64,000 nt of DNA from Halocaridina rubra (lineage: Eukaryota; Arthropoda; Malacostraca; Decapoda; Atyidae), in NCBI GenBank assembly GCA_037179515.1, contig JAXCGZ010005750.1:10001-74000 (forward strand). The letters run 5' to 3'. How positions within the stretch are numbered: the first letter of the stretch is position 1; every line of letters starts with the position of its first letter. This document shows positions 11,043 to 21,678 of this stretch, one piece after another. The notes beneath the pieces are model-generated. The model did not search any database, was not told where the DNA came from, and worked only from the letters and a program-made list of their open reading frames with translations. The position numbers were made by a program, and so were the translations under genes.

Positions 11043-11686
11043 GCCCATGCGGGTCGCGGCGAGTAAAGATCGGCAGTGAGGAAGCCCAGGAGACCCTGTG
11101 TTGGACAAAACATGAATTACAAATTTCCGAAGTAACATTTTGTATGACCTTCACCAAATGATCTTGCCAATCATCATCTGTTTACAAGATATTTGTTGTC
11201 GACAATCTAAAGCTAAAAAAGTAGGTCCTACAAATTTCTAACACAACATATTGTATGACCTTCACTAAAAGATCTTGCCAATCATCATCTGTTTACAAGC
11301 GATTTGTCCTCGACAATCCAAAGTTGAAAAAGTAGGGCCTAAAAACTTCCGAAGCAACTTTTTGTATGACCTTCACTAATGGATCTTGCCAATCATCATC
11401 TGTTTACAAGTGATTTGTTCTCGCACGGAGCAGGGCCTCTCCAAAGCCCTTGCCCACAAAGGACGCCCACGCGGCCGCCGTGGCGGGCCTTCGGAAATTT
11501 GTAGGCCCTACTTTTTCAACTTTAGATTGTCGAGAACAAATCACTTGTAAACAGATGATGATTGGCAAGACCCTTTAGTGAAGGTCATACAAAAGGTTAT
11601 GTCGGAAATTTGTAATTCATGTTTTGTCCAACACAGGGTTTCCTGGGCTCCACTGCCGATCTGTACTCGCCACGACCCGCATGGGC
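11043..11686. mobile_element. Foldback DNA element with long inverted arms and 111-bp internal repeats
   Basis: The outer inverted repeats start GCCCATGCGGGTCG (11043) and end CGACCCGCATGGGC (11686), extending about 85 bp inward. Inside the left arm are three tandem units starting at 11119, 11230 and 11341 (period 111 bp). Each carries TTTTGTATGACCTTCAC-like and CCAATCATCATCTGTTTACAAG motifs. The right arm holds a single inverted unit (about 11489-11611). The central about 60 bp is GC-rich. There is no transposase. No convincing target-site duplication was found at these ends. It resembles a foldback or MITE-type non-autonomous transposon. Confidence 0.8.
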
Positions 11687-11866
11687 TTCTTGCCTTCTCT
11701 CATCGGGCAAAATCTGAAAATAAGATCTTATTTTTTTTTTTCAAACGTGTATTTTATTGACTCATACTAAGCATTCAAACTTTTTTTTATGCAAAGTATT
11801 TATTTCTCAAAACAAAGAATTAAATTTTATTGAGGTCTATAATCTGATGAAACCTCATGCAAGCAA

Positions 11867-11870
<4 letters not shown>

Positions 11871-11956
<86 letters not shown>
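11871..11956. repeat. (GA)n microsatellite
   Basis: About 86 bp of pure AG. Confidence 0.95.
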
Positions 11957-11959
<3 letters not shown>

Positions 11960-12137
11960 CAGTTGAAGCTATAAATTCGAGAACTTTCCCACAATCTTGA
12001 AAATTTTTTATATGTATTTTACTATTTGATAATATTAAATTTATTTTTTTAAATTGTTAAATTTAACAAAATATGAATACTTGTTAAAGTATATTGTTTT
12101 ATATTTGGAATATAAATAAGTCACAATCAAAAAAAGT

Positions 12138-12340
12138 TCAACCTAACCTAACTTACCTAACCTGCGACTTTATTACCGGTTACATTCATTAGTAAGCGTC
12201 TATTTCCACACCCCTTCGCCCCCCCCCCAACGCGGGAAACGAATATACAAAACATTGGAAAAAAACAAAAAATTGTGATTTTCATTCTCAGTTCATTTCT
12301 TAGCGAGAAAAGAACTATCCTAACCTAACCTAACCTGATT
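12138..12340. repeat. Two interstitial (CCTAA)n clusters
   Basis: AACCTAACCTAACTTACCTAACC near 12140 and CCTAACCTAACCTAACC near 12319 are short degenerate telomere-type runs. A poly-C stretch lies between them near 12222. Confidence 0.75.
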
Positions 12341-12452
12341 TCATAAGATGATGAAATTTCTGGTTCGATGTTATTAACGTGACGATACCTATTGCGTAAT
12401 CTTACAAGATATGAACAGGAAGTCCAGAGTGAACCAACAATTATGTTTGTGT

Positions 12453-12453
12453 G

Positions 12454-12503
<50 letters not shown>
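12453..12503. repeat. (TA)n microsatellite
   Basis: A TA array with one ATTATA phase break, directly abutting a LINE 3' tail on its right. Confidence 0.9.
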
Positions 12504-12505
<2 letters not shown>

Positions 12506-12572
12506 TAATTGTGCTTACGGGAAAGAGCCCCTATACTTGTCACCACGTCTATTAGACGGTTCCATTTATTTA
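12504..12572 (-). mobile_element. LINE 3'-tail fragment
   Basis: CTAATTGTGCTTACGGGAAAGAGCCC matches the first bases of the LINE copies at 7409 and 16498, read on the minus strand. Only about 70 bp of 3' UTR remains, a strongly 5'-truncated insertion beside the TA array. Confidence 0.7.
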
Positions 12573-12602
12573 TTTTTTTACTTTTTATAAGCTTGTTGCT
12601 TG

Positions 12603-12660
12603 GCAAATAATAATAATAATTATAATAATAATAATAAGAATAATAATAATAATAATGAAG

Positions 12661-12694
<34 letters not shown>
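12603..12694. repeat. (AAT)n microsatellite
   Basis: An imperfect AAT/ATA array of about 90 bp. Confidence 0.9.
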
Positions 12695-12696
<2 letters not shown>

Positions 12697-12898
12697 TATC
12701 TTCGTTCTGTAATATGTGATAAATTCATCTACCGATGGATGAATTCATTTTACAGACTTCATAGCACGAATTGTGCTCCCGAGATAACTCTCGAAATTAC
12801 TGTCAATTCCGTTCAGCGGCATTTAGAGGTTGTGAGGTGGATCGGACTATAATATCTGTGTTCAATACGAAGGGATTCTGGTATTCAAGTGGACTTAC

Positions 12899-13090
12899 GA
12901 CTGAGTGATGATTGTGATATGAGTGAGTGGTGATTGTGAAATGATTGAGAGTGGTGATTGTGAAATGAGTGAGTGGTGATTGTGAAATGAGTGAGTGATG
13001 ATTGTGAAATTAGTGAGAGTGGTGATTGTAAAATGAATGCGAATGGTGATTGTGAAATGAATGAGAGTGGTGATTGTGAAATGAGTGAGA
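12899..13090 (+). repeat. 22-24-bp minisatellite, about eight units
   Basis: Tandem units of the form GAGTGAGTGGTGATTGTGAAAT vary between 22 and 24 bp through insertion of AG (GAGAGTGG). Substitutions are spread across units, so it is older than the 25-bp array at 4743. Confidence 0.9.
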
Positions 13091-13329
13091 ATAAACTGAA
13101 CGAAGAATACCACTTTGAAATCTAGCAATGTTTCATTTCATCTGTTTTTGTTGGCATAGCCGAGGAGGTCACCCCGGAGGCTGTGTTTATATTAAGATCT
13201 TCCACAGGTGGTGGTGGAGGCAAGATTTGGGGTGGTGCCACTTGCAAGGGAGAACGAGGGAGGGAAAGAATGACCAAAGAAGAAGAAGAAGAAGAAGAAG
13301 AAAGAACGAAGCAGGGAGAGCTTAGCTGA

Positions 13330-13853
13330 AGTAGTTCCTGTTGCTGGGAGAGTTATCAGTTCGGGACTCGAGCCAAACACGTGAACTCCTTTCAAACGTT
13401 TGCAGATAATTGTTGGCCCTCTCCCTGGGTGCTGTACCTTCTCACCCGTGAATTCAAGAACACCCTGAGAATATGTATTTCATGTTTTCGGCCCTTTTGT
13501 TTTTTAGTTCGTGCTGTATTCTAGGCTCTTCTTGAGGCATAAATTTATAATGTCCTATATTTGTCCATATACTTGCTGGTATCCTAAGTGTCTTTTAAAC
13601 CAGCTCCGAGGTTTTGGCACAGATTATTATTTCCTGTATCACTTTATACGGAAAATGTTTTAGTAGAAAACAGAAATAGTAAAATCAACAAAGCATTGTG
13701 CATTATAGCAAACCGGATGAGATTTCGTCATTTCTTAAACAAATAATATGTTGCGTCAAAAAAATGGGGAAAATACAACCAAAGCATTTTGAAACAAGTG
13801 TTAGACGCTGCCAGAGTGTTTCTCTCGTTCATTGGAAGTGAATCAAGATCAGC

Positions 13854-13855
<2 letters not shown>
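13330..13855. other. Non-coding spacer
   Basis: I see no gene, named repeat or structured element apart from an (AAG)n run just to its left (13278-13302). Confidence 0.4.

Positions 13856-13923
<68 letters not shown>
13856..13923. repeat. (GA)n microsatellite
   Basis: About 66 bp of GA. Confidence 0.95.
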
Positions 13924-13925
<2 letters not shown>

Positions 13926-14074
13926 CAGATATGTAGAGAAGTATTTCTTCTTTTTCCTTACAATTATGTTCGCTGACATTGATGGCCTTAACCTTCACCT
14001 TCCCCTATAAAGCAACTTGACAGAAGGAAAATTTCTTCATTGTTACAATTTGTTGAGTTTTAGCTCTCCTATCA

Positions 14075-14250
14075 GGGGCGTCGCCCCAGTTCTGGCGGGC
14101 GTAAGCCGGTGCAAGCCGGCGAGGCTTGATCTGCCGACCTCACGAATGCGAAAAGCGGTCCAGCCACAGCAGTAACCTCCCCAGTAAACAGCTTATACTC
14201 TGTTGCCTGGACGAGACTTGATCTACCGACCTCACGAATACGACGCCAAA
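14075..14250 (-). mobile_element. Rearranged SINE family 3 fragment
   Basis: It carries CCACAGCAGTAACCTCCCCAGTAAACAGCTT and two copies of GATCT(G/A)CCGACCTCACGAAT (near 14128 and 14219). Both are shared with the SINE copies at 23891, 24092 and 47331. The internal order suggests duplication or recombination between two copies. Confidence 0.6.
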
Positions 14251-14375
14251 GCGTTGTCTTAAATTTTTTATAACTTTTGTAGTGTTTCATCTCAGGGTTT
14301 GATCCACCCAGTTCATTTATTTCCTTGACCTCATTTATTAATCTCCTTGACTTTTTATTTTAGAGAGAGAGAGAA

Positions 14376-14566
14376 TAGTCACCGTGGCTCAAGCGGTAGC
14401 GTCCGCGACTCTGAGGCGTTAGGTCGAGGGTTCGCGCCCCGTCACGGTCTGAGGTAAGCAAGGGCATGCAATCAGGGTAACGATTACTTCTGCCAAAACA
14501 AGTCCTTCGCAAGAAGGCAACTGTCCTAGCCCTTGGTTGAAAAGGGAGTCCGTGACGTAAACCCGG
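14376..14566 (+). mobile_element. tRNA-derived SINE, family 1 (most complete copy)
   Basis: It starts AGTCACCGTGGCTCAAGCGG, whose TGGCTCAAGCGG is an A-box form. GGTCGAGGGTTCGCGCCCC serves as B box. The tRNA-unrelated body ends GTCCGTGACGTAAACCCGG. A (GA)n array begins about 12 bp after the end, so the 3' end abuts a microsatellite. Confidence 0.9.
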
Positions 14567-14573
14567 AACAAAA

Positions 14574-14578
<5 letters not shown>

Positions 14579-14630
<52 letters not shown>
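14579..14630. repeat. (GA)n microsatellite at a SINE 3' end
   Basis: About 52 bp of GA immediately downstream of the SINE. Confidence 0.95.
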
Positions 14631-14635
<5 letters not shown>

Positions 14636-14996
14636 TCTGATCGAAGCCTGAGAGTGTAAGAAGAGTATAACACCAACCTATCTTCGCATCAGCTCGTCTG
14701 GTATTCACGTCTATTTGTGTCTTTGTGTCGCAAGTCTTTTCAGGATGACCAATAATAAACCTTTATATTGGCCACATTCATATATCCTTCGGTTCTTCCT
14801 TATCTGTGAAAAATGTCGGATTCCGTCCTTGTATCAGTATAACGTATTGTTTCGAATCTGATGTCATCATTCTTTCACAAATGTACACGTATCGTATGAA
14901 ATGACATTGCCCGAGAGACTGCAAGTTTCTTTCTTAATCCTTCTCGCTTCTTATATGATTTATATATGAATTTACCAGAAGTGTAGAAGGTTATAT

Positions 14997-15174
<178 letters not shown>

Positions 15175-15249
15175 ACTATTTCCTTATTCAACTAGTTGGT
15201 TTCTCCCACACACACAGCACACACTGCTTTGCAATAGTAGTCGAAGTAT

Positions 15250-15306
15250 ATTATTATTATTATTATTATTAGTAGTAGTAGTAGTAGTAGTAATAGTAGT
15301 AGTAGA
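15250..15306. repeat. (TTA)n/(TAG)n microsatellite
   Basis: A trinucleotide array switching from TTA to TAG. Confidence 0.9.
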
Positions 15307-15760
15307 TTTGGAGCGAACTTTCATTTCCTTAGGTACGAGAGGTGACGTGTAAGATATAGCACTCGTAACAACTAATTTACATTGTTAAATGTAGGAATAT
15401 CTTTGTTGATATGACATTTTAGATTTAACTTTTTTTTTTCCACGTACAGTATTACGAATATAATAGTGTGTTGGATGTTTTAATATTATTTTGCGATGCA
15501 ATTATAATTACTTTTTCTCTGGTTTTCCTTGCGATGCATTCTTATTATAGAAAATTGGGGAAAAAAAAGTTTTATATTATTTGTCTTGCTTAGATTTTCA
15601 TCTACGAAATCTTGTGAGTGACTTCTCTAAAAGTACGTTTTGCTAGGTGCGATTATCGTTCAACGATGATCGTTCAAGGCTCAACGATGATCGTCAAACG
15701 ATTGTGTAAAGCACTCATTCTTTGTTTTTAAATGGGGTTGGGTTGCTTCGAGGGGGTAAT
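15307..15760. other. Non-coding spacer
   Basis: No coding frame. It contains a short local repeat of CAACGATGATCGT near 15660-15700. Confidence 0.4.
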
Positions 15761-15761
15761 T

Positions 15762-15830
15762 AGGTTAGGTTAGGTACTAACCCAATCTGACCCAACCTAA
15801 CCTAACCAATTAATCTAACCTCACCTAATC
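15762..15830. repeat. Opposed telomere-like motifs (TTAGG then CCTAA)
   Basis: TTAGGTTAGGTTAGG is followed after about 20 bp by CCCAACCTAACCTAACC and degenerate copies. The two strands of the arthropod telomere motif face each other, which could form a hairpin. Confidence 0.75.
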
Positions 15831-16002
15831 CAACAATGTATTTAAGTTTCTCGGGGGTTGGTCACCTTTGATATTATTAATGTCATTCTTAGCAAGAGGG
15901 TCTGCCCCTCTCTTTTTATCTCTTTCATTTTCCCGCTTTTCCTCCCACATCCTTCCCATCCTATGACCCCCCTCTGCGGTGATTCCACTACTTCTCCCCA
16001 TC

Positions 16003-16040
16003 CTATCCTAGTTTATCCTGTCCTATCCTATCCTATCCTA
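16003..16040. repeat. (TATCC)n pentanucleotide repeat
   Basis: Imperfect CCTATCCTA-type units. Confidence 0.8.
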
Positions 16041-16148
16041 ATGTTATTATGTTAACACACTACATTTTTTTTATTGTATTTCGAATTTTGTTAAAGATAT
16101 AAATACAGCTTTATAATTCAAAGCTGTTAGCCTACTTTACTGTTTAAT

Positions 16149-16152
<4 letters not shown>

Positions 16153-16212
<60 letters not shown>

Positions 16213-16276
16213 CTAAGGTTTAAGCTCTCTTTCTCATCTAAATTCTCTCTCTCATCTTTTAGCAAGCCTTGACATT

Positions 16277-16360
<84 letters not shown>
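16153..16360. repeat. Two (CT)n arrays with repeated spacers
   Basis: CT arrays lie at 16153-16210 and 16281-16360. Surrounding spacers repeat a phrase like CTCATCTTTTAGCAAGCCTTGACATTAAAA, also at about 16360-16470, so the whole block looks like an expanded imperfect satellite. Confidence 0.85.
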
Positions 16361-16362
<2 letters not shown>

Positions 16363-16497
16363 TTTATGCTAACCTTGACATCTATAATCTTTCTTTCTCA
16401 TATATATGGTAACCTTGACATCTAAAATATCTCTTTCTCATCTATATAGTAAGCCTTTACATTAAAACTCTTTCTCACTGTGTGTGTGTGTGTGTGA

Positions 16498-17849
16498 TTA
16501 CCTAATTGTGATTACCTAATTGTGTTTACGGGAAAGAGCCCAAAGCTCGTATCTTCCCGTCTCCTGATCGGTTCCATTTTTAGACTTAGTGATACTTATC
16601 ATACCTGTCCTTAAAACTATGGATTGAGGTAGCATTAACTACCTCCTCGCTTAGCGAATTCCAATTATCAACTACTCTTACACTGAAAAAATATTTCCTT
16701 ACATCCTGCAAACAAGTTTTCTTCCGAAGCTTCAAACTATGACCTCTAGTTCTAGAGCCAGCCATATCGAAATATCGATCCCTATCCACTCTATCATAAC
16801 CATGAAGGAATTTAAAAACTGTCACCATATCCCCCCTTACTCTTCTAGCTTCGAGTGATGGCAAGTCTAATTCCCTCAGCCTCTCATCATAACCGAGATT
16901 GCGTATTTCTGGCACCAGTTTCGTGGCATGTCTTTGAACTTTTTCAAGCTTAGCTATGTGCTTTTTCAAGTGCGGATTCCAAAAGGGGGCTGCATATTCG
17001 AGTTTTGGCCTCACATAGGTTACATAAATATTTCTGAACATTTCCTTGTCCATGTGCCTGAAGGCTACCCTTACATTTGATAAGAATGCATATGCTGCCC
17101 TTACTACGCCATTTATATGTATTTCTGGAGACAAATCTGCCAATATGTTTACTCCTAGATCTCTCTCATTTTCTGTCTCCTGAAGTTGTACTCCAGCCAC
17201 CGAGTAGTCAAGCTTGGGCCTTCTTGCACTTGTACCCATTCTCATTACCTTACATTTTGAAGTATTGAATTTCATTAGCCACTTTTCTGACCACTCATGC
17301 AGATTATTTAGATCCTCCTGAAGTTCTCTACCATTGTTCTCGTTTTTTACTTTCTTCACAATCTTTGCATCATCTGCAAACATATTCATGAATGAATTTA
17401 CAGACTCTGGTAGGTCATTTACATATACAAGGAACAAAAGTGGCCCTAAAACTGAACCCTGTGGAACTCCACTACTAACTCTTCTCCATTCAGACACTGA
17501 GTGTCTTACTCTAACCCTCTGTTCCCTTCCTTCTAAGTAAGTTTTTATCCATTCCAAGACATTTCCACCTATTCTAGCCATTGATTGCAGCTTCCTAATA
17601 AGTCTCCCATGTGGAACAGTGTCAAACGCTTTCTGGAAGTCTAGGAATATGCAATCTGCCCAGCCCTCTCTTTCCTGTAAGATTTGGCTTACCTCATCAT
17701 AAAATTCCAATAAGTTTGTTACTGTTGATCTTCCTTCTCTGAAGCCATGTTGCCTCACTGACAAAAAGTTGAAGGATTCCAAGTGAAGAGAGATATGTTT
17801 CCTTAGTAGTTTCTCCATAAGTTTGCAAACTATGCTGGTCAAGGAAACT

Positions 17850-17850
<1 letters not shown>
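16498..17850 (-). mobile_element. CR1/jockey-like LINE with open reverse-transcriptase frame, 5'-truncated
   Basis: On the minus strand a continuous frame runs from about 17850 to the stop at 16586 (about 420 codons). The order of RT motifs is clear: PVSLTSIVCKLMEK, then QHGFREGRSTVTNLLEF, the catalytic-Asp block IFLDFQKAFDTVPH, SGVPQGSVLGPLLFL, the active site FADDAK, and a C-terminal domain ending DRYDKYH. The endonuclease and ORF1 are missing. The 5' break falls inside (Y/R)PVSLT and abuts a (GT)n array. The 3' end carries two tandem CAATTAGGTAATCA units next to another (TG)n run. No stop or frameshift is visible in the RT part, so it is a young dead-on-arrival copy. Confidence 0.9.
16586..17850 (-). 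pseudogene. Truncated LINE ORF2 (reverse transcriptase and C-terminal domain)
   Basis: This is the protein-coding part of the LINE at 16498-17850. The (F/Y)ADD catalytic motif is intact. The N-terminal endonuclease and fingers are absent and no genuine start codon is present, so no functional protein is expected. His-Thr repeats that extend the open frame to 17995 come from the CA/GT microsatellite. Confidence 0.85.

Positions 17851-17910
<60 letters not shown>
17851..17910. repeat. (GT)n microsatellite at the LINE 5' break
   Basis: About 60 bp of GT adjoins the truncated 5' end of the LINE. Confidence 0.95.
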
Positions 17911-17912
<2 letters not shown>

Positions 17913-18012
17913 AGCCCTATCACATTCATAATTTTGTATTCACTGAGTTTTGTCGCAATTATCCCAACTGAATGGAAGGTGGACATATATTGCAAGCTGG
18001 AGGATTATGGTT

Positions 18013-18112
18013 GACTGTCTCTCCTAACTCCCCGCGGTAGGGTCGAACCCTCATTAGTCGCTTTCCCATCTCGCGCAGTCTACAACTGTGCTACTGCGGC
18101 ACCCAACTTCCT
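18013..18112 (-). mobile_element. tRNA-like SINE head, separate type
   Basis: On the minus strand GGTGCCGCAGTAGCACAGTTGTAGACTGCG begins a tRNA-like unit with a good B box (GGGTTCGACCC). The A box is weak and acceptor arms do not pair cleanly, so it is not called a tRNA gene. Confidence 0.55.
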
Positions 18113-18503
18113 AATTTCCTCCTCTTTCACAATTCTCTAGGAATCCAGATGCACAACACAGCTGTTTGTGTATTGTTTAAGCCACGCCCCCTTTTTCTCC
18201 CATTCTCAGAATATTGGATTTTACAACTGATTCATTATCGTGTTTGTCAAGAAAACTAACTTAAAATATTAATATTATTTATTTTTCTAGCTCATTATTT
18301 TTTCAATTATATTTATTTTTGTATATATTAATCTGTGGTTTCTTATCAAAGTTTCTTAATGGGTACAGCTGCACGTACGTACGTACACCTTCTCATTTAA
18401 CCAATAGCCTTGGAGAGGAAATTGGGGATTGAGGAGAATTGGGGGAGTTGGGGGGTGAGAGCATTTGATACGATACTGTTGCGTCAATTTGAATTTAAAT
18501 ACC

Positions 18504-18505
18504 AG

Positions 18506-18556
<51 letters not shown>
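18504..18556. repeat. (CT)n microsatellite
   Basis: About 50 bp with one TTT interruption. Confidence 0.95.
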
Positions 18557-18558
<2 letters not shown>

Positions 18559-18658
18559 AATGTAGTTAACACTTTTGTCTGCATTCAGTAAGAAATAAAT
18601 ACTATGTTTTTTTTTTCTGTTGTATTTATTAATACTGATTATAATCTGTGGAATAATG

Positions 18659-18663
<5 letters not shown>

Positions 18664-18734
<71 letters not shown>
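18664..18734. repeat. (CT)n microsatellite
   Basis: About 70 bp of CT. Confidence 0.95.
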
Positions 18735-18737
<3 letters not shown>

Positions 18738-18827
18738 AATTGGGCCAAGCGTCTATGACATGTTCACAAATGACGTAGTTGTTTAACTTACCGTATACTG
18801 TATTCGCCTTAAAAAGGCCTTGATATT

Positions 18828-18857
18828 CTGAAGCGTAAATATTCATTTACGCTTCAG
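18828..18857. repeat. Short perfect hairpin
   Basis: CTGAAGCGTAAAT, a four-base ATTC loop, then ATTTACGCTTCAG: a 13-bp perfect stem. No U-run follows and no gene is near, so function is unknown. Confidence 0.85.
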
Positions 18858-19191
18858 TGACGATTTGTGAAAGAAATTTATACATAAAATCAATTCTTAA
18901 GTGGCATTAAATATAAAAGGATTGAAAATTATCCGTGAAAGAATTGTATTTTTATTTAGGCCAACCAATTGTAAAATAGTTTGATAATGTTTTTTTTTTA
19001 AACTACTTTGACATGAGGAAATATATGTGTATCGCGTGTGATTTGCCAATTATAATAATGGATTTAAATATACATTCACATTTTCACATATAACTTCCAG
19101 TATTAAAACTACATTATTCGTAGTTTCACAGTAGGTAATTAGGACAGTTTTTTTTAATGTAGTTATGGTTGTACTAATAGTAACTTGTCCC

Positions 19192-19381
19192 TGTTTTACG
19201 TCACGGACTCCCTTTTCAACCAAGGGCTAGGACGGTTGCCTTCTTACGAAGGACTTGTTTTGGCAGATGTAATCATTACCCTGAGTGCATGCCCTTGCTA
19301 ACCTCAGACCGTGACGGGGCGCGAACCCTCGACCTGACTCCTCAAAGTCGCGGACACTACCGCTTGAGCCACGGTGACTCT
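19192..19381 (-). mobile_element. tRNA-derived SINE, family 1
   Basis: A full-length minus-strand copy: head with GGCTCAAGCGGTAGTG and GGTCGAGGGTTCG, body CAAGTCCTTCGTAAGAAGGCAA, and end GTCCGTGACGTAAAACAGG. Confidence 0.9.
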
Positions 19382-19514
19382 ACTTTTGTTTGTGTTATTA
19401 TATTGGCTAACGGTAAGTCTAGAATAAATTATAATAATGTTAAATTGTCCTGTTTGGGCTACTGTAAAACTACCTGTGGTTGGTAGTTGGTCATATTATT
19501 TATATAATTGGCAA

Positions 19515-19674
19515 AGTGATAGCTTTCGAGACTATGAGGTATCATGTCGAGGTTTGCTGCCCGCCACTCTCTGAAGTATTCACTCAGGGTAACGATCTAC
19601 ACTTGCCAAAACCAAAATCCTTCGCAAAAAGGCACCGTCCTTAAGTAGAAAAGAGAGTCCGTGACGTAAAACCG
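19515..19674 (+). mobile_element. Diverged tRNA-derived SINE, family 1
   Basis: Recognisable body (CACTCAGGGTAACGAT, CCTTCGCAAAAAGGCA, GAGTCCGTGACGTAAAACCGG) with a decayed head. It lies about 135 bp from the opposite-strand copy at 19192. Confidence 0.8.
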
Positions 19675-19830
19675 GTCAAATTTTAATTTTTAAGTTTATT
19701 TTACAGTATCTAAATAATTTTTTTTCATGTTATTTGTGATATTTTAGGCAAATGTTTACTTTCACACACTAGCGATTTAATAACTGAACTAGTCTAAGGT
19801 AAGCAAATTTTATATCAGAACATTTGACAG

Positions 19831-19887
19831 CACACACACACACACACACACACATACACACACATACACACACATACACACACACAT

Positions 19888-19958
<71 letters not shown>
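19831..19958. repeat. Compound (CA)n-(TA)n microsatellite
   Basis: CA with CATA interruptions, then about 60 bp of TA. Confidence 0.95.
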
Positions 19959-19959
<1 letters not shown>

Positions 19960-20034
19960 ATTACATTTTACACGTAGTAAGTTGGCCCATGGCACCTGCC
20001 TGAAGGGTCTTTTGGACTTAAAAAGGATTGCCCT

Positions 20035-20280
20035 GGTCAGTTCGAAGTTAAGACTTCCTTCAGTTAAGGTTCTTTTTCTATGCCCACTTCAACACCGAAT
20101 GTTCTTGGATTTTCGTTACATATGTATTATCCATTCCCATCTGACAAGTCACAACACTCCCCATCTCTGTTTCTGATTACTTTTGTTTTCTTCGTGCCCA
20201 GGCCCGATGAGGGCAGAATGATTTATTTATATATTTTGGCCCGTCCTGGTGTCACAATCATAACAAAACAAATAAAAATG
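20035..20280 (+). mobile_element. Interspersed repeat family F, probably LINE-derived
   Basis: It shares CTTCAACACCGAAT, CATCTGACAAGTCACAACA-like and CTCCCCATCTCTGTTTC phrases with 40725-40895 and 46640-46925. It ends in GGCCCGTCCTGGTGTCA plus an AT-rich tail with AATAAA. At 40.7 kb the same sequence leads into LINE endonuclease remnants, so this may be an internally deleted LINE. Confidence 0.6.
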
Positions 20281-20318
20281 CTAAACTGGAAAACCATAAT
20301 ATTAGTTATCAACTCGTT

Positions 20319-20432
<114 letters not shown>

Positions 20433-21054
20433 CTAAAAGGGGCGGTCATTTCACTCTTATTTAAGACCAAACAAATAAAAATACGTTGCAGTCTTGTCAC
20501 TACAAACATCGACAGCCTAGTTTTCAAGATAATGTTAAAGATATTGTAAAGGGAACTAATTATTCTAACAATTACGATTATTAATTCTTCTGTTAACATT
20601 GTTTTTGACAAGTATATAATGTGTAAGGTAGGACACCATTATCTTCCCTCCCCCCTGGATATCCCCCCTCCCATTTGCCCTACTAGCTAGGGGCCAACGG
20701 AATATTGCCATATCCATCACATGATTCAAGATTATTTTTAAGACATGAAGCTGTGGTTTTTTAATGCCAGTGACTTGGTAAAGGTTGTTTCTGGAGTGTA
20801 TTACAATTGAAGAAGAAAATCGCATATCCCCCCCTGACTGAGGAAGATGTGGGTAAAATATCAATACTTTACTGCTCCGCCCTCCCCCTCCCCCATGTCA
20901 GCTGATGAACAAAGCAATTCATAGGAAGTAATCTAAAAAGATACTCTAATGTTATCTAATGTCATAAACACTTTTGGAAACTGTAAATGATTGATTTTAC
21001 AACAATAAATTAATCACAAATTAGTAATACATCCTAAAATTTACATAATTAAAA

Positions 21055-21160
21055 CGGACTACTTTTCCTTGGGGAGCAATATGGGTGTCCGCTGCCGCCC
21101 AGCTGGGGCCCTCGGCCGCCTCGGCGACCTCCTCTTCGTCAGTGTAAATAAAGTACGAGA
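21055..21160. other. GC-rich, coding-like island upstream of cyclin G
   Basis: A block far more GC-rich than its surroundings (GCTGCCGCCCAGCTGGGGCC and neighbours) lies about 520-620 bp before the cyclin G start codon. On the minus strand it reads open with codons giving DEEEVAEAAEGPSWAAAD, preceded by a pyrimidine tract. It could be promoter-proximal CpG sequence of cyclin G or a small exon of an unknown minus-strand gene. Neither is proven. Confidence 0.3.
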
Positions 21161-21678
21161 GGGGAAAGACGTTATACAGTGATCCGTGGACGTGTACAAA
21201 TAATATCTGTGATATATATTTACGGCATTTTGCCCTTTCAAGATCTCTCATGAAACAACATATCTAAAGCCTCTCACTGTGCCATGAGAGAGAATACAAC
21301 GTTAACTTCAAGATAATTTTGCCAAAGAATTTTTATTTTTATCGATTCCTCTATGCCTGCATCTAGGATCCCCGTCTCCTGGAATGCGTTTGATTTTTCG
21401 CCTCTTTGCTAACCATGTCTAACCAAGACGGCAAAATGCAGTAATTTTACATATTGCTTGGCAGGTATGCATTACATAGGAAGATAGTCTGTGTGAAAAA
21501 CAAAAGTGCTTTTTATAATTTTTTACCCGTACGGGTTATATGTAAAATGTACAGGTATCGACAGTCCTGGGTGGCTCAGGACTGGTAGCTTTGCATAGCG
21601 TTTTACAACTCATTTGAATTTCAGGTGGTGCAGCTGGTTGGTGTGGGCTGTGTGTAGTGATTGCTGGTAATTAGAAGG

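Noticed and set aside
13128..13325. Small plus-strand frame after a possible acceptor
   Set aside because: It ends in an AAG trinucleotide repeat, with no recognisable motif.
17851..17995. N-terminal extension of the LINE frame with His-Thr repeats
   Set aside because: It is microsatellite read-through; LINE homology begins only at PVSLT.
18013..18112. Functional tRNA gene
   Set aside because: Good B box but weak A box and no clean cloverleaf.
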